Below are positions 38,027-47,150 of a stretch of 64,000 nucleotides of DNA, piece after piece. A program made the translations under genes and the position numbers. The DNA comes from Massilia sp. BSC265 (GTDB lineage Bacteria > Pseudomonadota > Gammaproteobacteria > Burkholderiales > Burkholderiaceae_D), in NCBI RefSeq assembly GCF_000740675.1, contig NZ_JPXI01000010.1, positions 62,001 through 126,000 on the forward strand. The letters are read 5' to 3'. The notes under the pieces are model-generated. The model was not told the DNA's origin. It saw only the letters and a program-made list of their open reading frames with translations, and made no database searches. The first letter of the stretch is position 1. The number at the start of each line of letters is the position of its first letter.

Positions 38027-38956
38027 TCACGCCACCGCCTGCAATGCCTTCTCGATGTCCGCCCGCGTGTACCCCTGGGCGAAGCGCTCGATGAAGTGGT
38101 AGGCATACGCCCGCAGGTAGGACCCGCGCCGCACGGCCAGACGCGTCACATTGGGAGCGAACAGGTGCGAGGCCTCGATCGCCCGCATTCCCTTGTCGCG
38201 ACCGAGGTCGAAGGCCATCGAGGCCACGATCCCCACGCCCATCCCCAGCGACACGTACTGCTTGATGACGTCCGAGTCCATCGCGGTGAGCACGATGTCC
38301 GGCGCCAGCCCCGCTTCGACAAACGCGGCGTCGATGTGGCTGCGGCCCGTGAAGCCGACGTCGTAGGTGATGAGCGGATACTCGGCCAGGTCTTCCAGCC
38401 GCAGCGGCGTGCTCGATGCAAAAATCGGGTGGCCTTCCGGCGCCACGACCAGGTGGCTCCAGCGGTAGCACGGGAAGGACACCAGGTCCGGGAAGGCCGA
38501 CAGGCCTTCGGTCGCGATGCCGATGTCGGCCTTGCCCGACAGGACCCATTCCGCGATGTGTTCCGGCGCGCTCTGCTGCAGCGCGATGCGCACGCCCGGG
38601 AAGGCGTTGCGGAAGGACTGCACCACCTGCGGCAGCGCATAGCGCGCCTGGGTGTGGGTCACGGCGACCGTCAGCGTGCCGCTGTCCTGGGCTGCGAACT
38701 CGGCGCTGGCCTGCTGCAGGTTCTCGGCCTCGACCAGCAGGCGCTCGACGATCTTGAGGATGCCCTTGCCGGGCGGCGTCAGGCCGGTCAGGCGCTTGCC
38801 GTTGCGTTCGAAGATCACGACCCCGAGCTCTTCCTCGAGCTCGCGGATCTGGCGCGACACGCCCGGCTGCGAAGTGAACAGCGCATTGGCAACGTCGGTC
38901 AGGTTGAAGTCACGGCGTGCGGCCTCGCGCACCGAACGCAGTTGCTGGAAGTTCAT
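38027..38956 (-). CDS. cysB: CysB/Cbl-type LysR transcriptional regulator
   Basis: This 309-residue regulator has an N-terminal winged helix (about residues 1-60, FNLTDVANALFTSQPGVSRQIRELEEELGV split over helix and turn). A CysB-type effector domain follows (VTHTQARYALPQVVQSF, FCYRW-like SFPCYRWSHLVV, VGFTGRSHIDAAF). CysB and Cbl activate sulfate or sulfonate assimilation genes under sulfur limitation. It is the last gene of cysT-cysW-cysA-cysB (11-nt gap after cysA). It is the likely reader of the 22-nt motif found before cysT, the exporter and peroxiredoxin genes, though that is inference. Confidence 0.9.
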   Translation of the reverse strand: MNFQQLRSVREAARRDFNLTDVANALFTSQPGVSRQIRELEEELGVVIFERNGKRLTGLTPPGKGILKIVERLLVEAENLQQASAEFAAQDSGTLTVAVTHTQARYALPQVVQSFRNAFPGVRIALQQSAPEHIAEWVLSGKADIGIATEGLSAFPDLVSFPCYRWSHLVVAPEGHPIFASSTPLRLEDLAEYPLITYDVGFTGRSHIDAAFVEAGLAPDIVLTAMDSDVIKQYVSLGMGVGIVASMAFDLGRDKGMRAIEASHLFAPNVTRLAVRRGSYLRAYAYHFIERFAQGYTRADIEKALQAVA

Positions 38957-38967
38957 ATTCCCGTTCC

Positions 38968-40041
38968 TCAGATACCTTCGCCGGCATCCACGAAGACTTC
39001 GATACGGCGCGGCTTGAGCACCAGGGTGTCGCCTTCCTTGAATCCCTGGCTCGAGAACAGCTCGTTCGGGATCACGGCCTCGATCAGCTGCTGGTTGTCG
39101 GCACGTTCGAGATCGAGCTGGGCGAGCGGACCGATCGCATGCGCGCGGCGCAGCTTGGCCACCACGCCATCGGCGCCCGGCGTATAGCGCGCGACGTCGA
39201 GCTCGTGCGGACGCACGTAGCCGATGCCCTCGCCATTACGCACAGCCGCATGCTCGGGCGCATGGAACTGCACGTCGCCGCTGGCCAGCACGCCTTCGTG
39301 GACGCGGCCATGGAACAGGTTGACGTTGCCGAGGAAGCCGTAGACGAAAGGCGAGGCCGGCTTGTTGTACACGGCGTCGGGCGTGCCGAGCTGCTCGACG
39401 CGGCCCTTGTTCATCAGGACCACCTGGTCGGCCACCTCCAGTGCTTCTTCCTGGTCGTGGGTGACGAAGATCGAGGTCACGTGCAGCTCGTCGTGCAGGC
39501 GGCGCAGCCAGCGGCGCAGTTCCTTGCGCACCTTGGCGTCCAGCGCGCCGAAGGGTTCGTCGAGCAGCAGCACGCGCGGCTCCACCGCGAGGGCGCGCGC
39601 CAGGGCGATCCGCTGGCGCTGGCCACCCGACAGCTGCGGCGGATAGCGGTCGGCGATCCAGTCGAGCTGCACGAGCTCGAGCAGCTGGCGTACCTTGTCG
39701 CGGATCTGCTGCTCGGACGGGCGCTCCTTGCGCGGCTTGACGCGCAGGCCGAAGGCCACGTTCTCGAACACGGTCATGTGCTTGAACAGCGCATAGTGCT
39801 GGAATACGAAGCCGACCTGGCGCTCGCGCACGTGGCGGTGCGAGGCATCCTGGCCGTCGAGCAGCACGGCGCCCGAATCAGGATGCTCGAGGCCGGCGAT
39901 GACGCGCAGCAGGGTCGTTTTGCCGCAGCCGGACGGACCCAGCAAGGCGGTCAGCTGGCCGTCCGGGAACTGCAGCGATACGTCGTCGAGCGCGGTGAAC
40001 TGGCCGAACTGTTTGCGGATGTGTTGGACTTCGATCGTCAT
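38968..40041 (-). CDS. cysA: Sulfate/thiosulfate ABC transporter ATP-binding protein CysA
   Basis: This 357-residue ATPase powers sulfate import. It has Walker [10 protein letters not shown], signature LSGGQRQR, Walker [13 protein letters not shown] and the switch His in FVTHDQEEA, followed by a C-terminal TOBE-like domain. Its start overlaps the cysW stop by 4 nt (ATGA), which is strong evidence of translational coupling. Confidence 0.96.
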   Translation of the reverse strand: MTIEVQHIRKQFGQFTALDDVSLQFPDGQLTALLGPSGCGKTTLLRVIAGLEHPDSGAVLLDGQDASHRHVRERQVGFVFQHYALFKHMTVFENVAFGLRVKPRKERPSEQQIRDKVRQLLELVQLDWIADRYPPQLSGGQRQRIALARALAVEPRVLLLDEPFGALDAKVRKELRRWLRRLHDELHVTSIFVTHDQEEALEVADQVVLMNKGRVEQLGTPDAVYNKPASPFVYGFLGNVNLFHGRVHEGVLASGDVQFHAPEHAAVRNGEGIGYVRPHELDVARYTPGADGVVAKLRRAHAIGPLAQLDLERADNQQLIEAVIPNELFSSQGFKEGDTLVLKPRRIEVFVDAGEGI

Positions 40042-40958
40042 GCTGCTAGCTCCGTTTGTCGTTCTGCGGCGGCTGCCTTGCGTACCTGGTGCAGGCGCCA
40101 TTCGATAAAGCTCTTTACGGCCAGGGTCACCAGCGCGAGCAGCGCCAGCAGCGATGCGATCGCGAACGCGGCCGTGAAGTTGTATTCGTTGTAGAGGATC
40201 TCGACCTGCAGCGGCATGGTGTTGGTCTCGCCGCGGATGTGGCCCGAGACCACCGACACCGCGCCGAACTCGCCCATCGCACGGGCGTTACACAGGATCA
40301 CGCCGTACAGCAGGCCCCACTTGATGTTCGGCAGCGTCACGCGCCAGAAGGTCGACCAGCCCGAGGCGCCCAGCACCAGCGCGGCTTCTTCCTCTTCGGT
40401 GCCCTGCTGCTGCATCAGCGGGATCAGCTCGCGCGCCACGAACGGGAAGGTGATGAAGATGGTCGCCAGCACGATGCCCGGCACCGCGAACAGGATCTTG
40501 ATGTCGTGCGCGGCCAGCCACTCGCCGAACCAACCCTGGGCGCCGAACAGCAGCACGTAGATCAGGCCTGCGATCACCGGCGACACCGAGAACGGCAGGT
40601 CGATCAGGGTCAGCAGGATGCTCTTGCCCCTGAATTCGAACTTGGCGATGGCCCAGGCGGCGGCGACGCCGAACACGAGGTTTAGCGGCACCGAGATGCC
40701 GGCTGCGATCAGCGTGAGCTTGATGGCCGAGACGGCGTCCGGATCCTTGATCGATTCGAGGTAGACGTCCCAGCCGCGCTTGAGCGCTTCGGTGAACACG
40801 GCCGCCAACGGCACGAACAGGAACAGGGTCAGGAAGGTGAGCGCTACCCCGATCAGGAGGTAGCGGACCCAGTCCGGCTCCAGCACGTTGTTCTTCGAGC
40901 GGCGTGCAGGGGCAGCCGTCTTCGGGGCCGCGTTGATATTGTCGAGGACTGCGCTCAT
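40038..40958 (-). CDS. cysW: Sulfate ABC transporter permease CysW
   Basis: This 306-residue inner-membrane permease has six hydrophobic helices. The EAA loop is in [39 protein letters not shown] is typical of CysW. It overlaps cysT and cysA by 4 nt each. ATG 40958 is chosen over an upstream ATG lying inside cysT. Confidence 0.95.
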   Translation of the reverse strand: MSAVLDNINAAPKTAAPARRSKNNVLEPDWVRYLLIGVALTFLTLFLFVPLAAVFTEALKRGWDVYLESIKDPDAVSAIKLTLIAAGISVPLNLVFGVAAAWAIAKFEFRGKSILLTLIDLPFSVSPVIAGLIYVLLFGAQGWFGEWLAAHDIKILFAVPGIVLATIFITFPFVARELIPLMQQQGTEEEEAALVLGASGWSTFWRVTLPNIKWGLLYGVILCNARAMGEFGAVSVVSGHIRGETNTMPLQVEILYNEYNFTAAFAIASLLALLALVTLAVKSFIEWRLHQVRKAAAAERQTELAA

Positions 40959-41809
40959 TTCTTCCCTGCCCGTTTGCGGGTCCACGCCTGCAGCAGGTTA
41001 ATCGTCAGCAGCAGGATGAACGAGATGATCAGCATGACCACTGCGATTGCCGTGGCGCCCGCGTAGTCGTACTGCTCGAGTTTGGTGATGATGAACAGCG
41101 GCGTGATCTCCGAGACCATCGGCAGGTTGCCCGCGATGAAGATCACCGAGCCGTATTCGCCGGTGGCGCGCGCGAAGGCCAGCGCGAAGCCGGTCAGCAG
41201 CGCCGGCACGATCGAGGGCAGCACCACGCGCCAGAAGGTCTGCAGCGGCGAAGCGCCCAGGCTGGCGGCGGCTTCCTCGAGCTCGCGTTCGGCTTCTTCC
41301 AGCACCGGCTGCACTGTGCGCACCACGAAAGGCAGCCCGATGAAGGTCAGGGCCACCAGCACGCCCAGCGGCGTGAAGGCCACCTTGATGCCGAACTTGG
41401 CCAGCTGCTCGCCGATCAGGCCGTTGTGCGAGTAGAGGGCGGTGAGCGTGATGCCGGCCACCGCGGTCGGCAGCGCGAATGGCAGGTCGACCAGGGCGTC
41501 GATGATGCGCTTGCCCGGGAAGGTGTAGCGCACCAGCACCCAGGCCACGATGCCGCCGAAGATGACGTTGATGAAGGCGGCCAGCAGCGAGGCGCCGAAG
41601 GTCAGGCGGTAGGAGGCCATCACGCGCTCGGAGGTGACGGCGCTCCAGAACGCCTCCCAGCTCATCGTGAAGGTCTTCAGGAAGACCGCCGAGAGCGGGA
41701 TCAGGACGATCAGCGCGAGGTAGAAAATCGTGAAGCCCAGCGAGATGCCGAAGCCAGGTATAACCCGGCCGGGGGATCTGCGTGGCGCACTGTGCGTTTG
41801 CACGTTCAT
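40955..41809 (-). CDS. cysT: Sulfate ABC transporter permease CysT
   Basis: This 284-residue permease is the partner of CysW. It has [19 protein letters not shown], the EAA loop [20 protein letters not shown] and [19 protein letters not shown]. It is the first gene of the operon. No sulfate-binding protein gene (sbp or cysP) is next to it, so the binding protein must be encoded elsewhere. Confidence 0.95.
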   Translation of the reverse strand: MNVQTHSAPRRSPGRVIPGFGISLGFTIFYLALIVLIPLSAVFLKTFTMSWEAFWSAVTSERVMASYRLTFGASLLAAFINVIFGGIVAWVLVRYTFPGKRIIDALVDLPFALPTAVAGITLTALYSHNGLIGEQLAKFGIKVAFTPLGVLVALTFIGLPFVVRTVQPVLEEAERELEEAAASLGASPLQTFWRVVLPSIVPALLTGFALAFARATGEYGSVIFIAGNLPMVSEITPLFIITKLEQYDYAGATAIAVVMLIISFILLLTINLLQAWTRKRAGKK

Positions 41810-41837
41810 GGAGGCCCTTATTACAAATTCTTCTAAC

Positions 41838-41862
41838 GGGCTGCCATAATCTCACGCAGCCC
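41838..41862 (-). promoter_or_regulatory. Hairpin in the cysT leader
   Basis: GGGCTGC (41838-41844) pairs with GCAGCCC (41856-41862) around an 11-nt loop, between the putative operator and the cysT start. It could be a second regulatory element or a simple leader structure. Confidence 0.45.
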
Positions 41863-41869
41863 TTATATT

Positions 41870-41891
41870 ACAAACGAAACTTTTCTCATTT
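41870..41891 (-). promoter_or_regulatory. Putative sulfur-regulon operator upstream of cysT
   Basis: The minus strand reads AAATGAGAAAAG, then TTTCGTTTGT. It aligns with sites before the TauE/SafE and peroxiredoxin genes; positions AAAT-A-AAA and T-GTTT are shared by all three. It lies 60 nt before the cysT ATG, a usual distance for a LysR-type activator site. Confidence 0.6.
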
Positions 41892-41929
41892 ATATAGACG
41901 GTTTCGGCTATTAGGGCTTAGCAAAGGCT

Positions 41930-42703
41930 TCAGAAAACCAGCTTGGCCGCCACGCCGGTCAATGTCGTCGCCAGCAGGGCGCGCAGGAAACGTTCCGGCA
42001 CCTTGCGCGCTGCCATTGCCCCCAGCGTGATGCCCGGCACCGAGCCCACGAGCAGGGTCAGCAGCAGCATCCAGTCGATCGAACCCAGCCACCAGTGGCC
42101 GAAGGCGGCGATGGCCGTCAGCGGCACGGCATAGGCGATGTCGGTGCCGGCCACCTCGGCCGGGCTCAGGCGTGGATACAGCATGACCAGCAGCGTGGCG
42201 CCGATCGCGCCGGCGCCGATGGAGGAGACGGTGACGAGCACGCCCAGTACCGCGCCGGACACGACGGTGGCGGTGGCAAGCGCCCTGCCCTGCAGCTGAC
42301 GGGATGGATTGGCATTGACCCAGGCCAGCATGCGGGCGCGGAACAGCAGCGCGACCACGGTCAGCATCACGGAGCCGGCGATCGAATAACGGATGAGCTG
42401 GCCGATCTCGTCGTCGAGGCCGCCGAAGTATTTGAGCGCCAGCGTGGCCACCAGCGCGGCCGGCAAGGCGCCCAGGCACAGGCGGCCGACGATGTTCCAG
42501 TGGACAGTGCGGTTGAAGCGGTGGGTGACGGTACCGACACCCTTGGTGATGGAGGCGAAGGCCAGGTCGGTGCCGACGGCAACCGAGGGCGAGACGCCGA
42601 AGAGTAGCGTCAGCAGCGGCGTCATGAGCGAGCCTCCGCCCACGCCGGTCATTCCGACCAGCAGCCCTACTGCGAACCCTGCAATGATGTACGTCGTCGA
42701 CAT
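41930..42703 (-). CDS. TauE/SafE family sulfite exporter (permease)
   Basis: This 257-residue inner-membrane protein has about eight helices and two halves bearing the family GMTGVGGGSLMTPLL and SIGAGAIGATLLV motifs. Relatives export sulfite or sulfoacetate or import sulfur compounds. Its place next to the cys operon, and the shared upstream motif, support a sulfur role. The 120-nt gap to cysT holds the cysT operator. Confidence 0.9.
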   Translation of the reverse strand: MSTTYIIAGFAVGLLVGMTGVGGGSLMTPLLTLLFGVSPSVAVGTDLAFASITKGVGTVTHRFNRTVHWNIVGRLCLGALPAALVATLALKYFGGLDDEIGQLIRYSIAGSVMLTVVALLFRARMLAWVNANPSRQLQGRALATATVVSGAVLGVLVTVSSIGAGAIGATLLVMLYPRLSPAEVAGTDIAYAVPLTAIAAFGHWWLGSIDWMLLLTLLVGSVPGITLGAMAARKVPERFLRALLATTLTGVAAKLVF

Positions 42704-42751
42704 GCCTTTACCCCCAAGTTAAGGCACAGGGTAAGGGGACTCGGCAGTTCG

Positions 42752-42773
42752 GTAAACAACAGGTTTCTTATTT
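42752..42773 (-). promoter_or_regulatory. Putative sulfur-regulon operator upstream of the TauE/SafE gene
   Basis: The minus strand reads AAATAAGAAACC, then TGTTGTTTAC, with core AAAC-N5-GTTT, 48 nt before the ATG. Similarity to the peroxiredoxin copy continues a further 12 nt downstream (AACTGCC) and 6 nt upstream (AAGCAAATAA), making it the best-conserved pair. Confidence 0.65.
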
Positions 42774-42797
42774 GCTTATGCGGCGATGGATGAGCTT

Positions 42798-42849
42798 GTA
42801 GGGCGGGCGGGGGAAAAGAGTCCAGTGGACTCTTTTCCGCCCACGCTAC
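42798..42849. repeat. REP variant with a long central palindrome
   Basis: It starts GTAGGGCGGGCGG and ends CCGCCCACGCTAC. The usual 3-5 nt loop is replaced by a 12-bp hairpin GGAAAAGAGTCC-AGT-GGACTCTTTTCC (42812-42838). It sits 42 nt downstream of the peroxiredoxin stop, upstream of the exporter promoter. Confidence 0.75.
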
Positions 42850-42891
42850 GAAAAGCGGTGACACATTGGGCTACAGTAACCCGTACGTGGA

Positions 42892-43530
42892 TCACTTGTT
42901 CGGCTGCGGGGTCAGGCGCAGGTAAGGCCGCGGCGCCGTGTAGCCCTTGGGATACTTCTGCTCGATGACGGCCGGATCCTGCACGGTCAGCGGGATGATG
43001 ACGTCGTCGCCATCCTTCCAGTTGCCCGGAGTGGCGACGGTGTAGCCGTCGGTCAGCTGCAGGGCGTCGATCACGCGCAGCACTTCGTCGAAGTTGCGGC
43101 CGGTGCTCATCGGGTAGGTGATCATCAGGCGCACCTTCTTGGCCGGGTCGATCACGAACAGCGAACGCACGGTGGCGGTGGCAGATGCTTCCGGGTGGAT
43201 CATGTCGTACAGGGCGGACACCGACTTGTCGGCATCGGCGATGATCGGGAAGCCGACCACGGTCTGCTGGGTTTCTTCGATGTCCTTGATCCAGTCGCGG
43301 TGCTTGTCGGCCGGGTCGACCGACAGCGCGATCGCCTTGACGTTGCGCTTGTCGAATTCCGGCTTCAGCTTGGCGGTCAGGCCCAGTTCGGTCGTGCAGA
43401 CCGGGGTGAAATCGGCCGGGTGCGAGAACAGCACCACCCAGGAATCGCCCGCCCACTCATGGAAGCGGATCTTGCCGATGCTGGAATCCTGCTCGAAATC
43501 GGGGGCGGTATCGCCGAGGCGTAAGGTCAT
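42892..43530 (-). CDS. 1-Cys peroxiredoxin (Prx6/LsfA type)
   Basis: This 212-residue thiol peroxidase has the peroxidatic cysteine in HPADFTPVCTTELG and the Prx6-type C-terminal domain (DGDDVIIPLTVQDP, YLRLTPQP). No resolving Cys is evident, fitting the 1-Cys class. LsfA of Pseudomonas, in this class, is induced by sulfate starvation. That agrees with the cysT/exporter-type motif 62 nt before this ATG and the sulfur genes beside it. It reduces peroxides in the cytosol. Confidence 0.92.
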   Translation of the reverse strand: MTLRLGDTAPDFEQDSSIGKIRFHEWAGDSWVVLFSHPADFTPVCTTELGLTAKLKPEFDKRNVKAIALSVDPADKHRDWIKDIEETQQTVVGFPIIADADKSVSALYDMIHPEASATATVRSLFVIDPAKKVRLMITYPMSTGRNFDEVLRVIDALQLTDGYTVATPGNWKDGDDVIIPLTVQDPAVIEQKYPKGYTAPRPYLRLTPQPNK

Positions 43531-43592
43531 CTCATTTCTCCATGTGAGTGGTTGCTACATCAACGCATAGTCTAAGAGCACTTGGCAGTTTA

Positions 43593-43614
43593 GCAAACGA
43601 CGCGTTTGTTATTT
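43593..43614 (-). promoter_or_regulatory. Putative sulfur-regulon operator upstream of the peroxiredoxin gene
   Basis: The minus strand reads AAATAACAAACG, then CGTCGTTTGC, with core AAAC-N5-GTTT. It matches the exporter copy at 15 or more of 22 positions and is followed by the same AACTGCC sequence. Confidence 0.65.
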
Positions 43615-43633
43615 GCTTGTTCCTCAATGCTGT

Positions 43634-44020
43634 TTAGAGAAAGCGGCTGTACAACACGACGGCCCAGGTAGCCGCCGCCAGCAACAGGGTCAGTGCCACC
43701 GCCGCGCTTCCCATGTCCTTCGCCACTTTCGACAGCGGATGGCGCTCGAGCGAGATGCGGTCGACGACGGCTTCGATGGCCGAGTTGATGATCTCGACGA
43801 CCAGCACCAGGACCAGCACACCGATCAGGGCCAGTTTCTGGAAGCCCGACACCGGCAGCAGCAGGGCCGCCACGCTCGCGATGGCGATCACCACGATCTC
43901 CTGGCGGAAGGCAGCTTCGCTGCGCCATGCCCAGGCCAGGCCGTCCCAGGTGTTGCGGCAGGCGGCGAGGATGCGGGCGGCACCGCGCTTGGTCTTGAAC
44001 TCGCTGGTCGATTGTTCCAT
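43634..44020 (-). CDS. dgkA: Diacylglycerol kinase DgkA
   Basis: This 128-residue inner-membrane kinase recycles diacylglycerol to phosphatidic acid. It has three helices and the catalytic segment VEIINSAIEAVVDRIS, followed by KVAKDMGSAAV. ATG 44020 gives the usual length; an upstream ATG adds unrelated residues. It diverges from the IclR gene. Confidence 0.94.
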   Translation of the reverse strand: MEQSTSEFKTKRGAARILAACRNTWDGLAWAWRSEAAFRQEIVVIAIASVAALLLPVSGFQKLALIGVLVLVLVVEIINSAIEAVVDRISLERHPLSKVAKDMGSAAVALTLLLAAATWAVVLYSRFL

Positions 44021-44155
44021 TAGCTTGTCGAAATAAAATGCAGGACTGTCATTATGCCGCGCTTGCCCTTCCTTGCACACTGCAGCCCATCGGTTTGCAT
44101 CCGCGTTTCACATCATGGTATAAAGGGACCAATACTGCACTGCACCAACCACATC

Positions 44156-44968
44156 ATGAAAATGGAAACCCCAGAACTGGCGGCGGCAGGATCGGGATCA
44201 TCAGCGGGCAAGACCTCGATCCAGGTGATCGAACGCATGATGGCATTGCTCGATGCGCTGGCCAATTATTCCGACCCGGTCAGCCTGAAGGAATTGTCGA
44301 AAGTCTCAGGCCTGCATCCCTCGACCGCGCACCGCATCCTGAACGACATGGTCGTCACGCGCTTCGTCGACCGTGTCGAGCCGGGCACCTATCGCCTCGG
44401 CATGCGCCTGCTGGAACTGGGCAACGTGGTGAAAAGCCGCCTGTCGGTACGCGAAGCGGCGCTCGACTTCATGCGCGCCCTGCACAAGAAAACCCAGCAG
44501 ACCGTGAACCTGTCGGTGCGCCAGGGCGACGAGATTGTCTACATCGACCGCGCCTACTCGGAGCGCTCGGGCATGCAGGTGGTGCGCGCGATCGGCGGCC
44601 GGGCGCCGCTGCACCTGACCTCGACCGGCAAGCTGTTCCTGTCGATCGACGACGCCAAGGCCATCCGCGCCTACGCCACCCGCACCGGCCTGGCAGGCCA
44701 CAACAAGAATTCGATCACCGACCTGGCCCGCTTCGAGCGCGAGCTGAGCCTGGTGCGCACGCGCGGCTATGCGCGCGACAACGAGGAGCTGGAATTGGGG
44801 GTGCGCTGCATGGCGGCCGGCATCCATGACGACAGCGGCAAGCTGGTGGCCGGCCTGTCGATCTCGGCCCCGGCCGACCGCCTGCAGGAAGAATGGCTGG
44901 AAGACCTGGTGCAGACGGCGTCCAGCATCTCGGCGACGCTGGGCTACCGCCCCGCTCCCGCGATTTGA
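44156..44968 (+). CDS. IclR family transcriptional regulator
   Basis: This 270-residue regulator has an N-terminal winged helix-turn-helix (about 20-80, SLKELSKVSGLHPSTAHRIL). A C-terminal IclR effector domain follows (APLHLTSTGKLFL, ELELGVRCMAAGIHDDSGKLVAGLSIS). IclR proteins control catabolic operons, but none is adjacent, so the target is unknown. ATG 44156 or 44162 gives the normal N-terminus. A REP composite begins 4 nt after the stop. Confidence 0.9.
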   Translation: MKMETPELAAAGSGSSAGKTSIQVIERMMALLDALANYSDPVSLKELSKVSGLHPSTAHRILNDMVVTRFVDRVEPGTYRLGMRLLELGNVVKSRLSVREAALDFMRALHKKTQQTVNLSVRQGDEIVYIDRAYSERSGMQVVRAIGGRAPLHLTSTGKLFLSIDDAKAIRAYATRTGLAGHNKNSITDLARFERELSLVRTRGYARDNEELELGVRCMAAGIHDDSGKLVAGLSISAPADRLQEEWLEDLVQTASSISATLGYRPAPAI

Positions 44969-44972
44969 CCTT

Positions 44973-45083
44973 GTAGGGTGGGCGGGTCCTCCCGCCCACA
45001 CGGTGATAGTTGGCAGCAAGATCATCCAGCGCGAGAGCGGAGCCATTGCGGATCCGCGTGGGCGGCATAGCCGCCCACCCTAC
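44973..45083. repeat. BIME-like composite of two inverted GTAG REPs
   Basis: The left REP is GTAGGGTGGGCGGG-TCC-TCCCGCCCAC, the right one GTGGGCGG-CATAG-CCGCCCACCCTAC. They are separated by about 50 nt that match the spacer of the element at 692-866 (AGATCATCCAGCGCG, then GAGCGGAGCC). It fills the gap between the convergent IclR and PbpG genes. Confidence 0.85.
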
Positions 45084-45092
45084 GAAACCCGG

Positions 45093-46292
45093 TCAGTGCA
45101 GTGCCGGCGCCGCGGCGGTAGCGGTGCTGATGATCGGCATATCGGTATTCCCCAGCGTCCCGGGCGCCAGCACATCGAGCTTGCTGGGCGCGAGCGCTTC
45201 CAGGAAGCGGCGCACGCGGCCAGCATCGGCGGTACGTGACATCTTTCCCTTCGAATCCAGGAACACCATGATCACGTTGCGGCCGTGAATGGCTGCCTGC
45301 ATCACCAGGCAGCGCCCCGCTTCGTTGATGAAGCCGGTCTTCTGCAAGCCGATGTTCCAGTCCGGCAGCGCCACCAGATAATTGGTGTTCGCGTAGCGCA
45401 TCGGCCGGCCGCTCGCTGTCACAACCGAATTCGGCGTGGTGGAGTATTCTCTCAGCAGCGATTCCCGGTGGGCCGTGGCAACCAGGCGCGCCAGGTCGCG
45501 CGCGCTCGAGACGTTACGGCTCGACAACCCACTCGAATCGACGAAGTGCGTGTCCTTCATGCCCAGTTCGCGCGCCTTGGCGTTCATTGCGGCCACGAAG
45601 GCCCCGATGCCGCCCGGGTAGTGGCGTCCGAGTGCCGAGGCGGCGCGATTTTCCGAGCTCATCAGGGAAATGTGCAGCATCTCGCGGCGCGTCATGCGCG
45701 TGCCGACGGGCAGGCGCGAGCTGGAATATTTATGGCGGTCGACGTCGGCATCGGTGATGCGCAGCACCTCGTCGAGGTCCTGCCTGGCCTGCACCACGAC
45801 CAGGCCGGTCATGAGCTTGGTGATCGAGGCAATCGGCAGGGCAATGTTGGCGTTCTTTTCGAACAGGACTTCCGCGCTGTTCTGGTCGAGCACGAAGGCG
45901 ACGTTCGAACGCAGCGAGAGCGGATCCGGTGTGCGACGCAGGCCGGCGGCATCGCCGAAGGTGCGTGGATCGATCACGGGTACGGCGCCGGCAGCCTGGC
46001 GCACCACCTGGTAGGTGACCTTGCGCTTGCCGCGCACCATTTCCACGCGGCGCACCATGCGCTCGCGGTTGTCGTCGGCGATGGCCTGGGCCAGGTCCTG
46101 GCGCTTGCCGCGCACCGTCTTGCGGCTGGTGGCGCGCTTGTTCTTGACGACCTTTTTCTTGGCGGCCTTTGCCTTCTTTGATTTGGACTCGGCAGCGGCG
46201 CCGGCGCCCGCACCGGCGCCGGCCCCAGCAGCGTGGACGGGCTGGAGCGCAAACAGCAGCGAAACAACGGCAGCCAATGCAAGTTTGAACAT
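45093..46292 (-). CDS. pbpG: D-alanyl-D-alanine endopeptidase PbpG (PBP7-like)
   Basis: This 399-residue periplasmic serine peptidase cuts peptidoglycan cross-links. The signal peptide (1-21) is followed by an alternating Ala-Gly stretch and a Lys/Arg-rich linker (about 22-65), which may bind the wall or membrane. The S11 domain carries SITK (active Ser), SEN and KTG (in LQKTGFINEAG). The basic linker is unusual relative to E. coli PbpG. Its stop lies 9 nt from the REP composite. Confidence 0.92.
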   Translation of the reverse strand: MFKLALAAVVSLLFALQPVHAAGAGAGAGAGAAAESKSKKAKAAKKKVVKNKRATSRKTVRGKRQDLAQAIADDNRERMVRRVEMVRGKRKVTYQVVRQAAGAVPVIDPRTFGDAAGLRRTPDPLSLRSNVAFVLDQNSAEVLFEKNANIALPIASITKLMTGLVVVQARQDLDEVLRITDADVDRHKYSSSRLPVGTRMTRREMLHISLMSSENRAASALGRHYPGGIGAFVAAMNAKARELGMKDTHFVDSSGLSSRNVSSARDLARLVATAHRESLLREYSTTPNSVVTASGRPMRYANTNYLVALPDWNIGLQKTGFINEAGRCLVMQAAIHGRNVIMVFLDSKGKMSRTADAGRVRRFLEALAPSKLDVLAPGTLGNTDMPIISTATAAAPALH

Positions 46293-46454
46293 CTGAAACC
46301 CTTCGGCGCAAACTGATGAGGTACGGAATGCAGTTTAGCGGAACGACGCTCGACCGCAAGCAAAAGAACACATTCCGCGCGGCAACATTCAAAACCGACA
46401 AGCCTTTACCAATCAAGTATTTACGCGCACATCGCCTCGCACCTTGATGTACGT

Positions 46455-47150
46455 TTATTCCATGAAGCGGGCGAACTGCCCGACCGGCTCGCGCTCGGTG
46501 ACCAGCGAATTCTCGACCTTTTCCGGGTCTGCCCAGCCGAGTGCCATGCCGCACACCACCATTTCATTCTCCGGCAACCCGAGCTGCTGCGCAATCACGC
46601 GGTGATACTGTGTGAAGGCCGCTTGCGGGCAGGTGTCGAGGCCGCGGCCGCGTGCCGCGACCATGATGTTTTGCAGGAACATCCCGTAATCGAGCCAGGA
46701 GCCCTGTTCCATGATGCGATCGATGGTGAAGATCAGTCCGACCGGCGCGTCGAAGAAGCGGTAATTGCGTGCGTGCTGGGCCGCCATGCCTGCCTTGTTG
46801 TCGCGCGTGAGTCCCAGCAGCGTGTACAGATCCCAGCCCACCTTGCGGCGGCGGTCGACGTAGGGCGAGATCCACTCGCGCGGATAGTAGGCGTATTCCT
46901 CGGTGTGCCGGCTTGCCTGCTCCGGATCCCCATTCACCGCCAGGATCGCCTGGCTCAGCCGCTCACGCGCCTCCCCCGTCAGCACATACACTTTCCACGG
47001 CTGGGTGTTGGTGCCGGACGGCGCGCGTGCGGCCACGTCGAGGATACGCTCGATGTCGGCGCGCTCGACCGGCTTGTCCAGGAACGCGCGGATCGAGCGG
47101 CGCGAGGTGATGGCGGCGTCGACGGCTTCCTGCTGGGGGCTGTTGATCAT
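46455..47150 (-). CDS. Nitroreductase family protein
   Basis: This 231-residue FMN-dependent oxidoreductase has TSRRSIRAFLDKPV and ARAPSGTNTQPWKVYVL for FMN binding, and ends near MVVCGMALGWADPEKVEN. It should reduce nitro or quinone compounds with NAD(P)H. The start overlaps the stop of the DMT gene by 4 nt (ATGA), so the pair is translationally coupled. The longer frame to 47576 lies inside the DMT gene. Confidence 0.93.
   Translation of the reverse strand: MINSPQQEAVDAAITSRRSIRAFLDKPVERADIERILDVAARAPSGTNTQPWKVYVLTGEARERLSQAILAVNGDPEQASRHTEEYAYYPREWISPYVDRRRKVGWDLYTLLGLTRDNKAGMAAQHARNYRFFDAPVGLIFTIDRIMEQGSWLDYGMFLQNIMVAARGRGLDTCPQAAFTQYHRVIAQQLGLPENEMVVCGMALGWADPEKVENSLVTEREPVGQFARFME

Noticed and set aside
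44973..45083. Repeated palindromes considered as a CRISPR array
   Set aside because: The palindromes are dispersed singly or in inverted pairs at gene ends, not as direct repeats with regular unique spacers. No cas genes are present.
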